Counted from the first letter of the stretch, positions 12,356-22,256 are shown. The stretch is 41,739 nucleotides of DNA from Bacteroidales bacterium (GCA_003567205.1 PXAA01000066.1:1-41739); one strand, 5' to 3'. Program-made: numbers and translations. Notes: generated from the sequence alone by a model not told the origin.

Positions 12356-15307
12356 ATGAATATACAATCGACGGCATTCCCTTTTGCTGAACTAGATAAA
12401 AAACTGGAGGGCGACCTTCACCATAATCTAAGCTGGAGGCTTTTATATGCAACGGACGCTTCGGTATTCAAGGAAATGCCTGCGGCTGTCTGCCGCCCTG
12501 CACATGCCGAAGACCTGAAAAAAATCCTGGCATTTTGCAGTAAATATCAGCTGCCGATCATCCCCCGGACAGCAGGAACTTCGCTGGCAGGCCAGGTTGT
12601 CGGGCATGGCATGGTGGTGGATTTCTCGCGTCACATGAATCAAATCCTGGAGCTGAACACCGATGAAAAATGGGTTAGGGTTCAGCCAGGGGTGATCCTG
12701 GATGATTTAAACCGGTTTCTGGCACCACACGGGCTATTCTTCGGACCAGAAACATCTACAAGCAATCGATGTATGATTGGTGGAATGGTTGCCAACAACG
12801 CCTGCGGGGCACATTCACTCATATACGGAAGCACCCGCGATCATACACTGGAAATCAGCGCGATGCTTTCTGACGGCAACACAGTCACATTCGGGCCCCT
12901 GAACCAGGAAACATTCAGGAAAAAATGTGTGGGGAGTACGCTGGAAAACAGAATCTACAGCCAACTGTTTGAAATGCTCTCCAAAAAAGAAAACCAAGAA
13001 GACATCAAAGCCAATTATCCTGATCCATCAATTAAAAGGCGAAATACGGGGTATGCCCTTGATCTGCTTTTGAATACCACTCCGTTTGGCGGTGACGAAA
13101 CATTTAATATGTGCAAAATCCTGTGCGGTGCTGAAGGCACCCTTGCCATGTACACGGAAATTAAACTGAACCTGGTTCCACTGCCACCACCCGAAAAAGC
13201 ATTGGTATGTGTTCATGTGAAAGATATTAACGAAGCTGTGCAGGCCAACCTGGTGGCCCTGCAATATGGTCCGGTTGCTGTGGAACTGGTCGACAAGAAC
13301 ATTCTTGATTGCACCAAAGCGAATATTCAGCAGGCAAAAAACCGTTTTTTCATTAAAGGGGACCCCGGGGCCATCATGGTGGTGGAATTTGCCTTTGAAA
13401 AACGGGATGAAGCCATCGGCAGGGTAGAGAAAATGAAAACCCATTTGCGAAAAAAAGGTCTTGGTTATCATTATCCGGTACTTTTCGATAATGACATTGA
13501 TAAGGTTTGGGCCTTACGGAAAGCAGGCCTGGGATTGCTGTCAAATATGCCCGGCGATTCCAAGGCAGTAGCCGTTATTGAAGATACGGCCGTTAAAACA
13601 GAGGCTTTGCCTGATTATATCAGGGAGGTGCAAACACTGCTGGATAAACTTCAGCTGCAACGCGTCTTTTTTGCCCATATCGGTACCGGAGAGCTGCACA
13701 TACGTCCGATAGTGAATCTGAAAAACCGTACCGATGTGGAACGTTTTTACCAGGCAGCAGAAGGAATGGCCAGACTTGTAAAAAAACATGGCGGTTCCTT
13801 AAGTGGTGAACATGGAGACGGAAGGTTGCGCGGCGCATTCATTCCCCTGGTTTTGGGCGAGGAATGCGCAGCCTTGCTCAAAACCGTAAAAATCACCTGG
13901 GACCCTCAGCACTTACTGAATCCGGGCAAAATCACAGACTGCCCGCCAATAATCGATTCACTGCGCTATAAGCCCGGACAGAGAGAAAAAAAGCTAAAAA
14001 CATACTTTAACTATGACAAAACCCTGGGCTTTCTGAGGGCCGTTGAACAGTGCAATGGCTCGGGTGATTGCCGAAAACCCCTGGCCGCAGGTGGTGTTAT
14101 GTGCCCTTCTTACCAGGCCACCCTGGATGAATTTGACAGTACCCGGGGCAGGGCCAACATCCTGAGGGAGTTTATCAGTTATTCGCCAAAGAAAAACCCA
14201 TTCGACCACCGCGAACTAATTGATGTATTGGATCTTTGCCTGTCATGCAAAGGTTGTAAGGCTGAGTGCCCATCCAATGTAGATATGGGAAAATATAAAG
14301 CCGAAGTGCTGCAACATTATTATGATGCACACGGGGCACCGCTTAGTGCCATGATTACAGGGGCTTATGCACGTTTTAATAAAATTGGGAGCATTGTGCC
14401 AGTGGTTTACAATGCATTTGCTCGTAGCAAAATCACGGCTCCGCTTATTAAAAAAATTATGGGCTTTGCCAAAGAAAGAAAGCTTCCGGTAATCCAGAAA
14501 CAAAGCCTGAGAAAATGGACAAAAAAACATCTTCCCAATCTGAATAAAAATGCCCTTACAGACAAGCGCGTCTTGCTTTTCTGTGATGAGTTTACAAACT
14601 ATAACGATACAGAGACGGGCATCCGGACCCTGGAATTGCTAAGCAAACTGGGATACCACACTGAAATTCCAAAGCACCGGGAAAGTTGCCGCACCTATTT
14701 ATCGAAAGGCCTTCTAAGGAAAGCAGCCTTCATTGCATCGGAAAATATTCGCCTGCTTGCACCACTTGTAAGCGAAAAAAGACCCCTGATCGGCATTGAA
14801 CCATCGGCCATACTGAGTTTTCGTGATGAGTATCCCGACCTGGTAAGCAGTGAATTAAGGCAGGAGGCAATTAATCTGGCCAAAAACTGCTATACTGTTG
14901 ATGAATTTATTGCCAAAGAATACGCCAACGGCCACATCGATGGGTCTGTTTTTGACACCAGGCACAGAAGAATCTATCTGCACGGCCACTGCCACCAAAA
15001 AGCCCTGTCATCGACAGATCATACAAAAATAATGCTGGCTATCCCGGAAAACAATATCATTCAGGAAATAGAATGCGGATGTTGTGGTATGGCAGGCGCT
15101 TTTGGTTTTGAAAAGGATCATTACAAGATCAGTATGAAGATTGGCGAACTGTCATTATTTCCCGCCATACGCAAAACAAATAAGGATGCTATTATTGTTG
15201 CGGCCGGGACCAGTTGCAGGCAACAGATCCTGGATGGCACAGGGCGAAAAGCCCTTCATCCGGCTGAGTTGCTCTACCAGTGCCTTAACGGGTCATCGAA
15301 TACATAA
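12356..15307 (+). CDS. FAD-binding and Fe-S-binding oxidoreductase (GlcD/GlpC-type fusion, lactate/glycolate dehydrogenase-like)
   Basis: FAD_binding_4 region PIIPRTAGTSLAGQVVG; FAD-oxidase C GEHGDGRLRGAFIP; 4Fe-4S motif CLSCKGCKAECPSNVD; C-terminal CCG-type GHCHQKAL and ECGCCGMAGAFGFE. Confidence 0.9.
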   Translation: MNIQSTAFPFAELDKKLEGDLHHNLSWRLLYATDASVFKEMPAAVCRPAHAEDLKKILAFCSKYQLPIIPRTAGTSLAGQVVGHGMVVDFSRHMNQILELNTDEKWVRVQPGVILDDLNRFLAPHGLFFGPETSTSNRCMIGGMVANNACGAHSLIYGSTRDHTLEISAMLSDGNTVTFGPLNQETFRKKCVGSTLENRIYSQLFEMLSKKENQEDIKANYPDPSIKRRNTGYALDLLLNTTPFGGDETFNMCKILCGAEGTLAMYTEIKLNLVPLPPPEKALVCVHVKDINEAVQANLVALQYGPVAVELVDKNILDCTKANIQQAKNRFFIKGDPGAIMVVEFAFEKRDEAIGRVEKMKTHLRKKGLGYHYPVLFDNDIDKVWALRKAGLGLLSNMPGDSKAVAVIEDTAVKTEALPDYIREVQTLLDKLQLQRVFFAHIGTGELHIRPIVNLKNRTDVERFYQAAEGMARLVKKHGGSLSGEHGDGRLRGAFIPLVLGEECAALLKTVKITWDPQHLLNPGKITDCPPIIDSLRYKPGQREKKLKTYFNYDKTLGFLRAVEQCNGSGDCRKPLAAGGVMCPSYQATLDEFDSTRGRANILREFISYSPKKNPFDHRELIDVLDLCLSCKGCKAECPSNVDMGKYKAEVLQHYYDAHGAPLSAMITGAYARFNKIGSIVPVVYNAFARSKITAPLIKKIMGFAKERKLPVIQKQSLRKWTKKHLPNLNKNALTDKRVLLFCDEFTNYNDTETGIRTLELLSKLGYHTEIPKHRESCRTYLSKGLLRKAAFIASENIRLLAPLVSEKRPLIGIEPSAILSFRDEYPDLVSSELRQEAINLAKNCYTVDEFIAKEYANGHIDGSVFDTRHRRIYLHGHCHQKALSSTDHTKIMLAIPENNIIQEIECGCCGMAGAFGFEKDHYKISMKIGELSLFPAIRKTNKDAIIVAAGTSCRQQILDGTGRKALHPAELLYQCLNGSSNT

Positions 15308-15309
15308 AA

Positions 15310-15337
15310 AAATGCTTGCCCGGGCGGGCAAGCATTT
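15310..15337. terminator. Intrinsic terminator hairpin, probably bidirectional, between convergent genes
   Basis: Perfect 12-bp stem AAATGCTTGCCC-GGGC-GGGCAAGCATTT between the FAD/Fe-S oxidoreductase and rpsA. Confidence 0.85.
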
Positions 15338-15360
15338 ACAGATATCCTTGAAAAAAAGAA

Positions 15361-17721
15361 TTATTTATCCTCCTTGTCCTTGGGAGTCTCTTTTTTGGCT
15401 TTGGTTTCCTTCTTCTCTTTAGCCGTTGCCTTTTCTTCCTTTTCTGCTTTGTCTTCTTTTTTCCTGGTAGTTTTGGCCTTGGGTTTTTCAGCAGGCTTCT
15501 TCTCCATCTCTTTGGGTTTTTCAGCAGGCTTTTCTTTTGCCTCCCTGGGCTTTTCAGAAAGTTTCTCTTCTACCGCCTTGGCCTCCAACTTTTTTATGGC
15601 TTCCTCTTTCTTGGCTGTACGGGCGGTTTTCTCCGTTTTTTCGATCTCAGACTTCAAATTGGCCAGTACATCAAGGTCACCAAGGGTGGTTTTCTCTAAT
15701 TTGTCCTTAACTTTCTTCACCGTTTTCTTGGTAGCTTTATCCCTGGATCTTCTATCTGCAGACTCTGAAGTCCTTTCAGCATACTTTTCATCCTGATAAA
15801 CCTTGGTATGTGAAACCACAATCTTTTTACTTTCTTTATTGAATTCAATCACTTTAAATTCAAGGGTTTCATCCATCTTGGCGGTGGTTCCGTCTTCTTT
15901 CACAATATGCCTTGTCGGTGCAAATCCCTCAACACCATAAGGCAGGGCTACGATTACACCTTTGTCTGAAGTACCTACAATGGTTCCCTGGTGCACTGAA
16001 TTAATGATAAACACAGACTCAAATACGTCCCATGGATTCTCTTCCAGTTGTTTATGACCAAGACTCAGGCGGCGATTTTCCTTATCAACGTCGAGCACAA
16101 CCACCTCAATGCTTTCACTGATCTTGGTAAATTCAGCGGGGTGTTTGATTTTTTTGCTCCACGAAAGGTCACTGATATGAATCAGGCCGTCAACACCTTC
16201 TTCCAGCTCCACGAAAATTCCAAAATTTGTGAAATTGCGAACAGTGGCCGTAGTTTTGGAACCCACAGCGTATTTCTCATGTATGTTTTCCCACGGATCC
16301 GGAATCAGTTGCTTGATACCCAATGACATTTTCCTTTCCTCACGGTCCAGCGTCAGGATAACTGCTTCCACTTCATCGCCCACCTTTAGAAAATCTTGTG
16401 CAGTGCGCAGGTGCTGTGACCAGGACATTTCAGAAACGTGAATCAGGCCTTCAACACCAGAAGCAATTTCAATAAATGCACCATAATCGGCAATGACAAC
16501 CACTTTTCCTTTCACCTTATCGCCTACTTTGAGTTCCGGATCCAGGGAGTCCCATGGATGCGGGGTCAGTTGCTTCAGGCCAAGGGCAATCCGTTTTTTG
16601 TTCTCATCAAAGTCGAGGATAACCACATTGATCTTTTCGTCCAGCTTTACGATTTCTTCCGGGTGGTTAATTCGTCCCCACGAAAGATCTGTGATATGGA
16701 CCAGCCCGTCAACGCCTCCAAGATCAATAAATACCCCATAAGAAGTTATATTTTTGACAGTACCTTCGAGAATCTGTCCTTTCTCCAGTTTGGCAATGAT
16801 CTCGGCTTTCTGGATCTCCAATTCTGCTTCTATCAGGGCTTTGTGTGAAACAACCACATTCTTGTACTCATGATTGATCTTCACCACTTTAAAGTCCATT
16901 GTCTTGCCCACGTAAATATCATAGTCACGGATGGGTTTCACATCAATCTGGGAGCCCGGCAAAAAGGCTTCAATGCCGAAAACATCAACGATCAAACCAC
17001 CTTTTGTACGGCATTTGACAAAGCCCTGGATAATCTCGTCGTTGTCTTTTGCCTGATTGATGCGCTCCCATGAACGCAAGGTGCGGGCTTTCTTATGCGA
17101 AAGCACCAATTGTCCGGTACTGTCCTCCTGGCTCTCCACATATACTTCAATTGCGTCACCAATTTTCAGGTCAGGATTGTAACGAAGTTCTGCTGCAGGT
17201 ATCACACCATCCGACTTAAACCCAATATTTACGACAATCTCACGGGTATTCATCGACACCACTGTTCCGTCAATGACTTCGCCTTCACCGATAGATTTCA
17301 GGGTTTCCTCATACAAGCCTTCCATGCGTTTGCGCTCCGATTCTGAGTACAACTCCTGTTTTTTGTCTATGGCATCCCAGTCGAATTCACCGGGAACCTG
17401 TTCCGGGAAAGTATGCACCGCCTTTTCCTTTGTCGGCATATCTTCACTGCCAATGGGTTTCTGTGGATCTTCAATCTGTACTTCTTTCGTATCGGCTTTT
17501 GAATCTTTGGCTTGTTCGGTTTTTGTAACAACCTTGGGGTCTTCTGCTGGTTTTGTTTCTTCAACAACCTTATCATCTTCAGGTTGTTCTGCATTTTCAG
17601 CAACTTTTGAATCTTCGGGTTGGCCCTTCTTGTCAACAGCTTTCGGATCTTCGGATTGTTCTTTACTTTTTTCAACCGGTTTTTCTTCCGGCGTACCGGA
17701 CGATTTTTGTTCTTCTGACAT
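15361..17721 (-). CDS. rpsA: 30S ribosomal protein S1 with extended N- and C-terminal low-complexity tails
   Basis: Multiple S1 domains (e.g. GTVKNITSYGVFIDLGGVDGLVHITDLSWGRINHPEEIV; ATVRNFTNFGIFVELEEGVDGLIHISDLSWSKKIKHPAEF). ATG at 17721; 17724 in the track is TTG. Confidence 0.95.
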   Translation of the reverse strand: MSEEQKSSGTPEEKPVEKSKEQSEDPKAVDKKGQPEDSKVAENAEQPEDDKVVEETKPAEDPKVVTKTEQAKDSKADTKEVQIEDPQKPIGSEDMPTKEKAVHTFPEQVPGEFDWDAIDKKQELYSESERKRMEGLYEETLKSIGEGEVIDGTVVSMNTREIVVNIGFKSDGVIPAAELRYNPDLKIGDAIEVYVESQEDSTGQLVLSHKKARTLRSWERINQAKDNDEIIQGFVKCRTKGGLIVDVFGIEAFLPGSQIDVKPIRDYDIYVGKTMDFKVVKINHEYKNVVVSHKALIEAELEIQKAEIIAKLEKGQILEGTVKNITSYGVFIDLGGVDGLVHITDLSWGRINHPEEIVKLDEKINVVILDFDENKKRIALGLKQLTPHPWDSLDPELKVGDKVKGKVVVIADYGAFIEIASGVEGLIHVSEMSWSQHLRTAQDFLKVGDEVEAVILTLDREERKMSLGIKQLIPDPWENIHEKYAVGSKTTATVRNFTNFGIFVELEEGVDGLIHISDLSWSKKIKHPAEFTKISESIEVVVLDVDKENRRLSLGHKQLEENPWDVFESVFIINSVHQGTIVGTSDKGVIVALPYGVEGFAPTRHIVKEDGTTAKMDETLEFKVIEFNKESKKIVVSHTKVYQDEKYAERTSESADRRSRDKATKKTVKKVKDKLEKTTLGDLDVLANLKSEIEKTEKTARTAKKEEAIKKLEAKAVEEKLSEKPREAKEKPAEKPKEMEKKPAEKPKAKTTRKKEDKAEKEEKATAKEKKETKAKKETPKDKEDK
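17461..17658 (-). repeat. In-frame 36-nt / 12-aa degenerate tandem repeat in the rpsA N-terminal extension
   Basis: Translated units: QSEDPKAVDKKG / QPEDSKVAENAE / QPEDDKVVEETK / PAEDPKVVTKTE / QAKDSKADTKEV / QIEDPQ.... Confidence 0.8.
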
Positions 17722-17741
17722 CAAATGTTCATTTCTACTGT

Positions 17742-17791
17742 GGTTCCCGGATGAAAACTAATGGTTTCTGGTTCAAAGCATCCGGGAAACC
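17742..17791 (-). promoter_or_regulatory. Stem-loop in the rpsA 5' leader
   Basis: GGTTCCCGGATG (17742-17753) pairs with CATCCGGGAAACC (17779-17791), one bulged A, 25-nt loop, about 20 nt upstream of the rpsA start codon. Confidence 0.6.
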
Positions 17792-17830
17792 GGGTTAAAC
17801 AATAAATTAGCGGGCCCGCAAACGGGACTG

Positions 17831-17838
17831 CAAAAGTA
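17831..17838 (-). promoter_or_regulatory. Bacteroidota-type -7 element (TACTTTTG) for rpsA
   Basis: Reverse complement of CAAAAGTA; TAnnTTTG match about 110 nt upstream of the start. Confidence 0.5.
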
Positions 17839-17884
17839 GAAAAAAAACTGGAAACAGAAAACTATAAATCAGCATTTAATGCCA

Positions 17885-20341
17885 TCAGGTCTCAAAAACC
17901 AACAAAGGGCTTACTTTTTCATCGAGCATGCTAAGGTCAACCACCTCTATCATATCGGTAATGTATTCAAACTCCACACCTTTAAGATATATAGGGTTAA
18001 TTTCCTCTACATTCTTTTTATTCTCTTCCGAAAGTATGATTTTTTGTATGCCGGCACGCTTTGCAGCAAGGATTTTTTCCTTGATACCACCCACAGGCAA
18101 AACCTTGCCCCTCAAGGTAATCTCACCGGTCATGGCAACCCCTGGACGTATCTTTTGCTGTGTAAAGGCTGAAGCCAGGGCAGCAAACATGGTAATTCCT
18201 GCCGAAGGCCCGTCTTTTGGCGTAGCCCCCTCCGGAACATGCATGTGCACATTGTAGGTTTGAAATATTTTTGGATCTACATCCAGAAATTTTGCATGCG
18301 ATTTCAGGTATTCATAAGCCAGGGTGGCCGATTCTTTCATCACATCCCCCAGATTACCGGTCAGGCTGAGATTGCCTTTGCCCTTGCTGAGACTAACTTC
18401 CACAAACAACACCTCCCCGCCCGAATAAGTCCAGGCCAGACCGGTCATAACACCAGCCACGTCCTTCAAAACGGTTTGGTCGCGGGTATAGGTGGGTGCC
18501 CCAAGGATTTCTTTCAAGTCCTGTAACTGCAAGCCGGGTTGAACCTCATTGCCCAGAACAATATCACGAGCCCTTGATCTGATGATTTTGGCAATTATTT
18601 TTTCCAGGCTACGAACACCCGACTCACGTGTATAATCCTGTATGATTTTCTCCAGCACCTTTTTGCTGAACTTCAACTGGCCTTTTTTAACACCATGTGC
18701 ATCCAACTGCTTTGGAATCAAGTGCCTGCGTGCTATTTCCTGTTTTTCTTCAACAATGTAACCACTCAGGTCAATGACCTCCATGCGGTCGCGCAGGGCA
18801 GGTTGTATGCCTGCCAGGGTATTGGCAGTGGCAATGAACATAATATTCGACAAATCATATTCCACCCCCAGATAATTATCATAGAATGTATTGTTCTGTT
18901 CCGGGTCCAAAACTTCCAGAAGGGCTGAAGAAGGATCGCCGCTGAAGGTTTTGTAGCCCACCTTGTCCACTTCATCCAGCACAAAAACGGGGTTGGAAGA
19001 ACCGGCTTTTTTCAGGTTCTGGATGATGCGTCCCGGCATAGCACCAACATAGGTTTTGCGGTGTCCGCGAATTTCTGCTTCATCCCGAAGGCCACCAAGC
19101 GACATACGGATATATTTGCGACCGATGGCATGGGCAATGGATCTACCCAACGAGGTTTTACCAACACCCGGGGGACCCACAAAACATAATATAGGCGATT
19201 TCATATCGCCTTTCAGCTTCAGCACAGCCAGGTATTCAATGATGCGTTCTTTGATTTTCTCCAGCCCGTAGTGATCCCTGTCCAGGATACGTTGTGCCTT
19301 TTTGAGGTCAAAATTATCGGGGGTAAATTCGTTCCAGGGGAGTTCCACCATGGTTTCCAGGTAATGCATGTGCACCGTGTATTCCATGGCAGCAGGATTC
19401 ATGCGCTGCAACCGGGCAAGCTCTTTCTCAAACACATCCTGAACCTGTTGGCTCCATTTTTTCTCCTTTGCTTTTTCTTTCAGGTTATTGATCTGTTGTT
19501 CCTGCGGGTTGCCGCCCAACTCTTCCTGGATAGTCTTCAGCTGCTGTCCCAGTATGTAATCACGTTGTTGTTTGTCAATATCTACCTTTACTTTCGAATG
19601 GATCTGGTTTTTCAGTTCCACTACCTGCAGTTCACGCTTAAGGTGCCCCAGTACAACATTGGCACGGGTGAGCACATCCGGAATCTCCAGCAGTTTCTGC
19701 TTTTCCTGTACTTCAATGTTCAGGTTGGAGGAAATAAAGTTGACCAGAAAAACAGGGCTTTCAATATTTTTCAAGGCAAATGCCGCTTCGCTGGGCACAT
19801 TCGGAGAAAGTTTCACAATCTGAATGGCCATATCCTTGATTGTAGAAATCAACGCATTGAACTTATCATTACGTTTTGGTTTGTCGGCCGATTCAAATGT
19901 CTTTACCCTGGCCATGAAATAAGGTTCTGCCCGGGTCATTTCCTGGAGTTCAAATCGTTTCTTCCCCTGGATGATCACGGTGGTATTTCCGTCAGGCATC
20001 TGCAGAATCTTGATGATATTAGCAGCTGTACCAATACGGCTTAAATCATCAAAATCCGGATCCTCCGCTGCTGAATCCTTTTGTGATACCACCCCGATGA
20101 TGCGTGATTTTTTGTATACCTCGCGCACAAGCTTGATGGACTTGTCCCTGCTAACCGTGATGGGGATCACTACCCCGGGAAATAATACAGTGTTTTTTAA
20201 AGGGAGGATGGCCAGCTCTTCCGGAATATCCTCCCGGGCCATCTGCTGTTCTTCTTCTGTAGATAAAAGAGGTATAAATTCACTGTCGGCATCCACACCA
20301 TCTTGTGAAATAAAAAAATCCCTGTCAAATAAATTACCCAT
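17885..20341 (-). CDS. lon: ATP-dependent endopeptidase Lon
   Basis: LPLKNTVLFPGVVIPITV; Walker A GPPGVGKTSLGRSIAHA; catalytic segment GATPKDGPSAGITM with GGIKEKILAAKRAG. Confidence 0.97.
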   Translation of the reverse strand: MGNLFDRDFFISQDGVDADSEFIPLLSTEEEQQMAREDIPEELAILPLKNTVLFPGVVIPITVSRDKSIKLVREVYKKSRIIGVVSQKDSAAEDPDFDDLSRIGTAANIIKILQMPDGNTTVIIQGKKRFELQEMTRAEPYFMARVKTFESADKPKRNDKFNALISTIKDMAIQIVKLSPNVPSEAAFALKNIESPVFLVNFISSNLNIEVQEKQKLLEIPDVLTRANVVLGHLKRELQVVELKNQIHSKVKVDIDKQQRDYILGQQLKTIQEELGGNPQEQQINNLKEKAKEKKWSQQVQDVFEKELARLQRMNPAAMEYTVHMHYLETMVELPWNEFTPDNFDLKKAQRILDRDHYGLEKIKERIIEYLAVLKLKGDMKSPILCFVGPPGVGKTSLGRSIAHAIGRKYIRMSLGGLRDEAEIRGHRKTYVGAMPGRIIQNLKKAGSSNPVFVLDEVDKVGYKTFSGDPSSALLEVLDPEQNNTFYDNYLGVEYDLSNIMFIATANTLAGIQPALRDRMEVIDLSGYIVEEKQEIARRHLIPKQLDAHGVKKGQLKFSKKVLEKIIQDYTRESGVRSLEKIIAKIIRSRARDIVLGNEVQPGLQLQDLKEILGAPTYTRDQTVLKDVAGVMTGLAWTYSGGEVLFVEVSLSKGKGNLSLTGNLGDVMKESATLAYEYLKSHAKFLDVDPKIFQTYNVHMHVPEGATPKDGPSAGITMFAALASAFTQQKIRPGVAMTGEITLRGKVLPVGGIKEKILAAKRAGIQKIILSEENKKNVEEINPIYLKGVEFEYITDMIEVVDLSMLDEKVSPLLVFET

Positions 20342-20540
20342 ATGGTTTATTGCGTCAAATTGTCATTTATAGAAAAAACTGGCCAAAATGTCCCATGCAT
20401 GCCATCATATGCATCGCAGTAGATTATTCTTAAACTCCTTGTTATCAATTGTTCTTATTACAAAAGGGTTAATGTTTAAGAATCTGTTGGCACCACAGTC
20501 TAATTCACTACAACCAACGTGCCACTTATGCTTTGTCAGC

Positions 20541-20579
20541 AAAAACAAAAAGGCACTTTGCACAAAGGCAAAGCACCTT
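20541..20579 (-). terminator. Intrinsic terminator downstream of the GlmU-like gene
   Basis: Minus-strand AAGGTGCTTTGC-CTTTGT-GCAAAGTGCCTT followed by TTTGTTTTT; stem has a 2x2 internal mismatch. Confidence 0.65.
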
Positions 20580-20606
20580 ACTGTATATTGCCATGCCATG
20601 CTCCCC

Positions 20607-21797
20607 TTATACTAGCTTGCGATAGCCCATGGTATGGTCAAATACGTATCGCAAAATATTCTCATCAACTTTGGTAAACGCTTTGTTTCTCCTTTCGTAC
20701 ACCTTTCTTGCGAGGGCCAGGGCCTTTTCCAGGTCTACCGTAGTGAAACCAGCCACACTCCCCCACGAAAATGAAGGGATGAAATTGCGCATGAACCCTG
20801 CACCAAGCACCTGGGCATTGATCCCGATAACAGTCCCTGTATTTAACATGGTGTTGATTCCGCATTTGGAATGGTCTCCCATGAAAGTGCCGCAAAATGT
20901 CAGGCCTGTAGTAACAAAACTTTTTTCCGCATAATCCCACAGCCTGACCTCATCATAATTGATCTTTAAGTTACTGGTGTTGGTATCCGCACCAAGATTG
21001 CACCATTCACCAACAACACTGTGCCCGAGGAAGCCATCATGTGCCTTATTCGAGTAGCCGAGAATCACGGAAGATTGCATTTCTCCACCCACTTTACAAA
21101 AAGGTCCTATGGAGGAACCGCCATATATTTTAGCGCCCATGCACACCGAACTTCCTTCACCAATACCAACAGGCCCCTTCAATACTGCACCATCCATGAT
21201 ATGGGCATTCTTCCCGATATATACGGGCCCTTCTGAGGCATTGATGGTGGCCAGGTCAATCTTTGCCCCGGCCTCAACAAAAACATTTTCCGGCGAAATA
21301 ACCCTGACATGCCCCGGCAACGACTGGCTCTTCCTGCCTTTGGTGACTAACCGGTAATCATCATTGATTTGTCTTTCATTCAATACCACAATATCCCACA
21401 GGCGATTCAGTTTGCTGATAGTACTCTGGGTGTGCATGGGTTCCAGATCTTCGAGTAAATCCTGATCCAGGTTATCAATATCCTCCTCCCTGACCCTGTG
21501 TGCGATAAGAATATCATCCGATATCAGGGTCTGATTGGGTGCCAGGCGGCCAATCTCTTTCAGCATAGTATCATCGGGTATAATGCTGCCATTGATCAGA
21601 ATATTATCTGATTCCTTGATCATGGGATATTTTTCAGCCAGGTATGGTTCGGTTAAACTGGATGTTTTTGCCTTTAAGCGGCTTTCCCACTTTTCCCGGA
21701 TGGTCATAATCCCCACACGTACGTCTGCAATCGGGCGCAGAAAAGTAAAAGGGAGTAAATGGTGTCGTGACTGGGCACCGAATAAAATATAATTCAT
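20607..21797 (-). CDS. GlmU-like putative sugar nucleotidyltransferase/acyltransferase with left-handed beta-helix
   Basis: MNYILFGAQSRHHLLPFTFLRPIADVRVGIMTIREKWE; hexapeptide repeats (GPVYIGKNAHIMDGAVLKGPVGIGEGSSVCMGAKIYGGSSIGPFCKVGGE). ATG at 21797 preferred. Confidence 0.82.
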   Translation of the reverse strand: MNYILFGAQSRHHLLPFTFLRPIADVRVGIMTIREKWESRLKAKTSSLTEPYLAEKYPMIKESDNILINGSIIPDDTMLKEIGRLAPNQTLISDDILIAHRVREEDIDNLDQDLLEDLEPMHTQSTISKLNRLWDIVVLNERQINDDYRLVTKGRKSQSLPGHVRVISPENVFVEAGAKIDLATINASEGPVYIGKNAHIMDGAVLKGPVGIGEGSSVCMGAKIYGGSSIGPFCKVGGEMQSSVILGYSNKAHDGFLGHSVVGEWCNLGADTNTSNLKINYDEVRLWDYAEKSFVTTGLTFCGTFMGDHSKCGINTMLNTGTVIGINAQVLGAGFMRNFIPSFSWGSVAGFTTVDLEKALALARKVYERRNKAFTKVDENILRYVFDHTMGYRKLV

Positions 21798-21842
21798 GGT
21801 TTCGTGATTTATGGGCCGGTTAAACAGCATAAATATAAACAA

Positions 21843-21868
21843 AAAAAGCCCTCATCAGAGGGCTTTTT
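21843..21868. terminator. Intrinsic terminator downstream of rpmE2
   Basis: Perfect stem AAAAAGCCCTC-ATCA-GAGGGCTTTTT. Confidence 0.9.
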
Positions 21869-21892
21869 AAGAATTTTTTACACAAAAACTGA

Positions 21893-22156
21893 TTATTTGT
21901 CTTTCTTAAGGTGCTTCTGGTATTTGGTCCTGAATTTATCCACACGGCCGGCAGTATCCACAAGCTGTTGCTTACCGGTATAAAATGGATGGGACGTATG
22001 GGAAATCTCAAGTTTTACCAGTGGATATTCTTTTCCATCTTCCCATTTAATGGTTTCTTTGCTGGTAGCTGTGGACCTTGTGATAAAACTATAATCGTTC
22101 GACATGTCCTTGAAGACAACGTAACGATAGTTCTCTGGGTGGATGTCTTTCCTCAT
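21893..22156 (-). CDS. rpmE2: 50S ribosomal protein L31, type B (zinc-independent)
   Basis: [75 protein letters not shown]; no cysteines. Confidence 0.95.
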   Translation of the reverse strand: MRKDIHPENYRYVVFKDMSNDYSFITRSTATSKETIKWEDGKEYPLVKLEISHTSHPFYTGKQQLVDTAGRVDKFRTKYQKHLKKDK

Positions 22157-22248
22157 CAGTATGTTTGTTTAAAATGTTTTGCAGCCAGAATTCCTGTTAC
22201 GAAGTGGCTTTAAAACAACATTTATTGAACACCATTTTTTTAGGACTG

Positions 22249-22256
22249 CAAAATTA
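22249..22256 (-). promoter_or_regulatory. Bacteroidota-type -7 element (TAATTTTG) for rpmE2
   Basis: Reverse complement of CAAAATTA, followed by GCAG; TAnnTTTG match. Confidence 0.5.

Noticed and set aside
17461-17658. 36-nt periodicity resembling a CRISPR-like array
   Set aside because: The periodicity is an in-frame degenerate 12-aa protein repeat without alternating identical repeats and unique spacers, and no cas genes are present.
15361-17721. rpsA tails as a frameshift or assembly artefact
   Set aside because: Reading frame is continuous, with codon usage and charged composition consistent across both tails and a clean terminator beyond the stop.
19271-20044. 257-aa plus-strand ORF antisense to lon
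   Set aside because: Lies within the conserved Lon coding region; composition consistent with an antisense shadow frame.
20388-20615. 75-aa plus-strand ORF between lon and the GlmU-like gene
   Set aside because: No recognisable domain; it overlaps the terminator hairpin of the minus-strand gene and lacks a convincing promoter.
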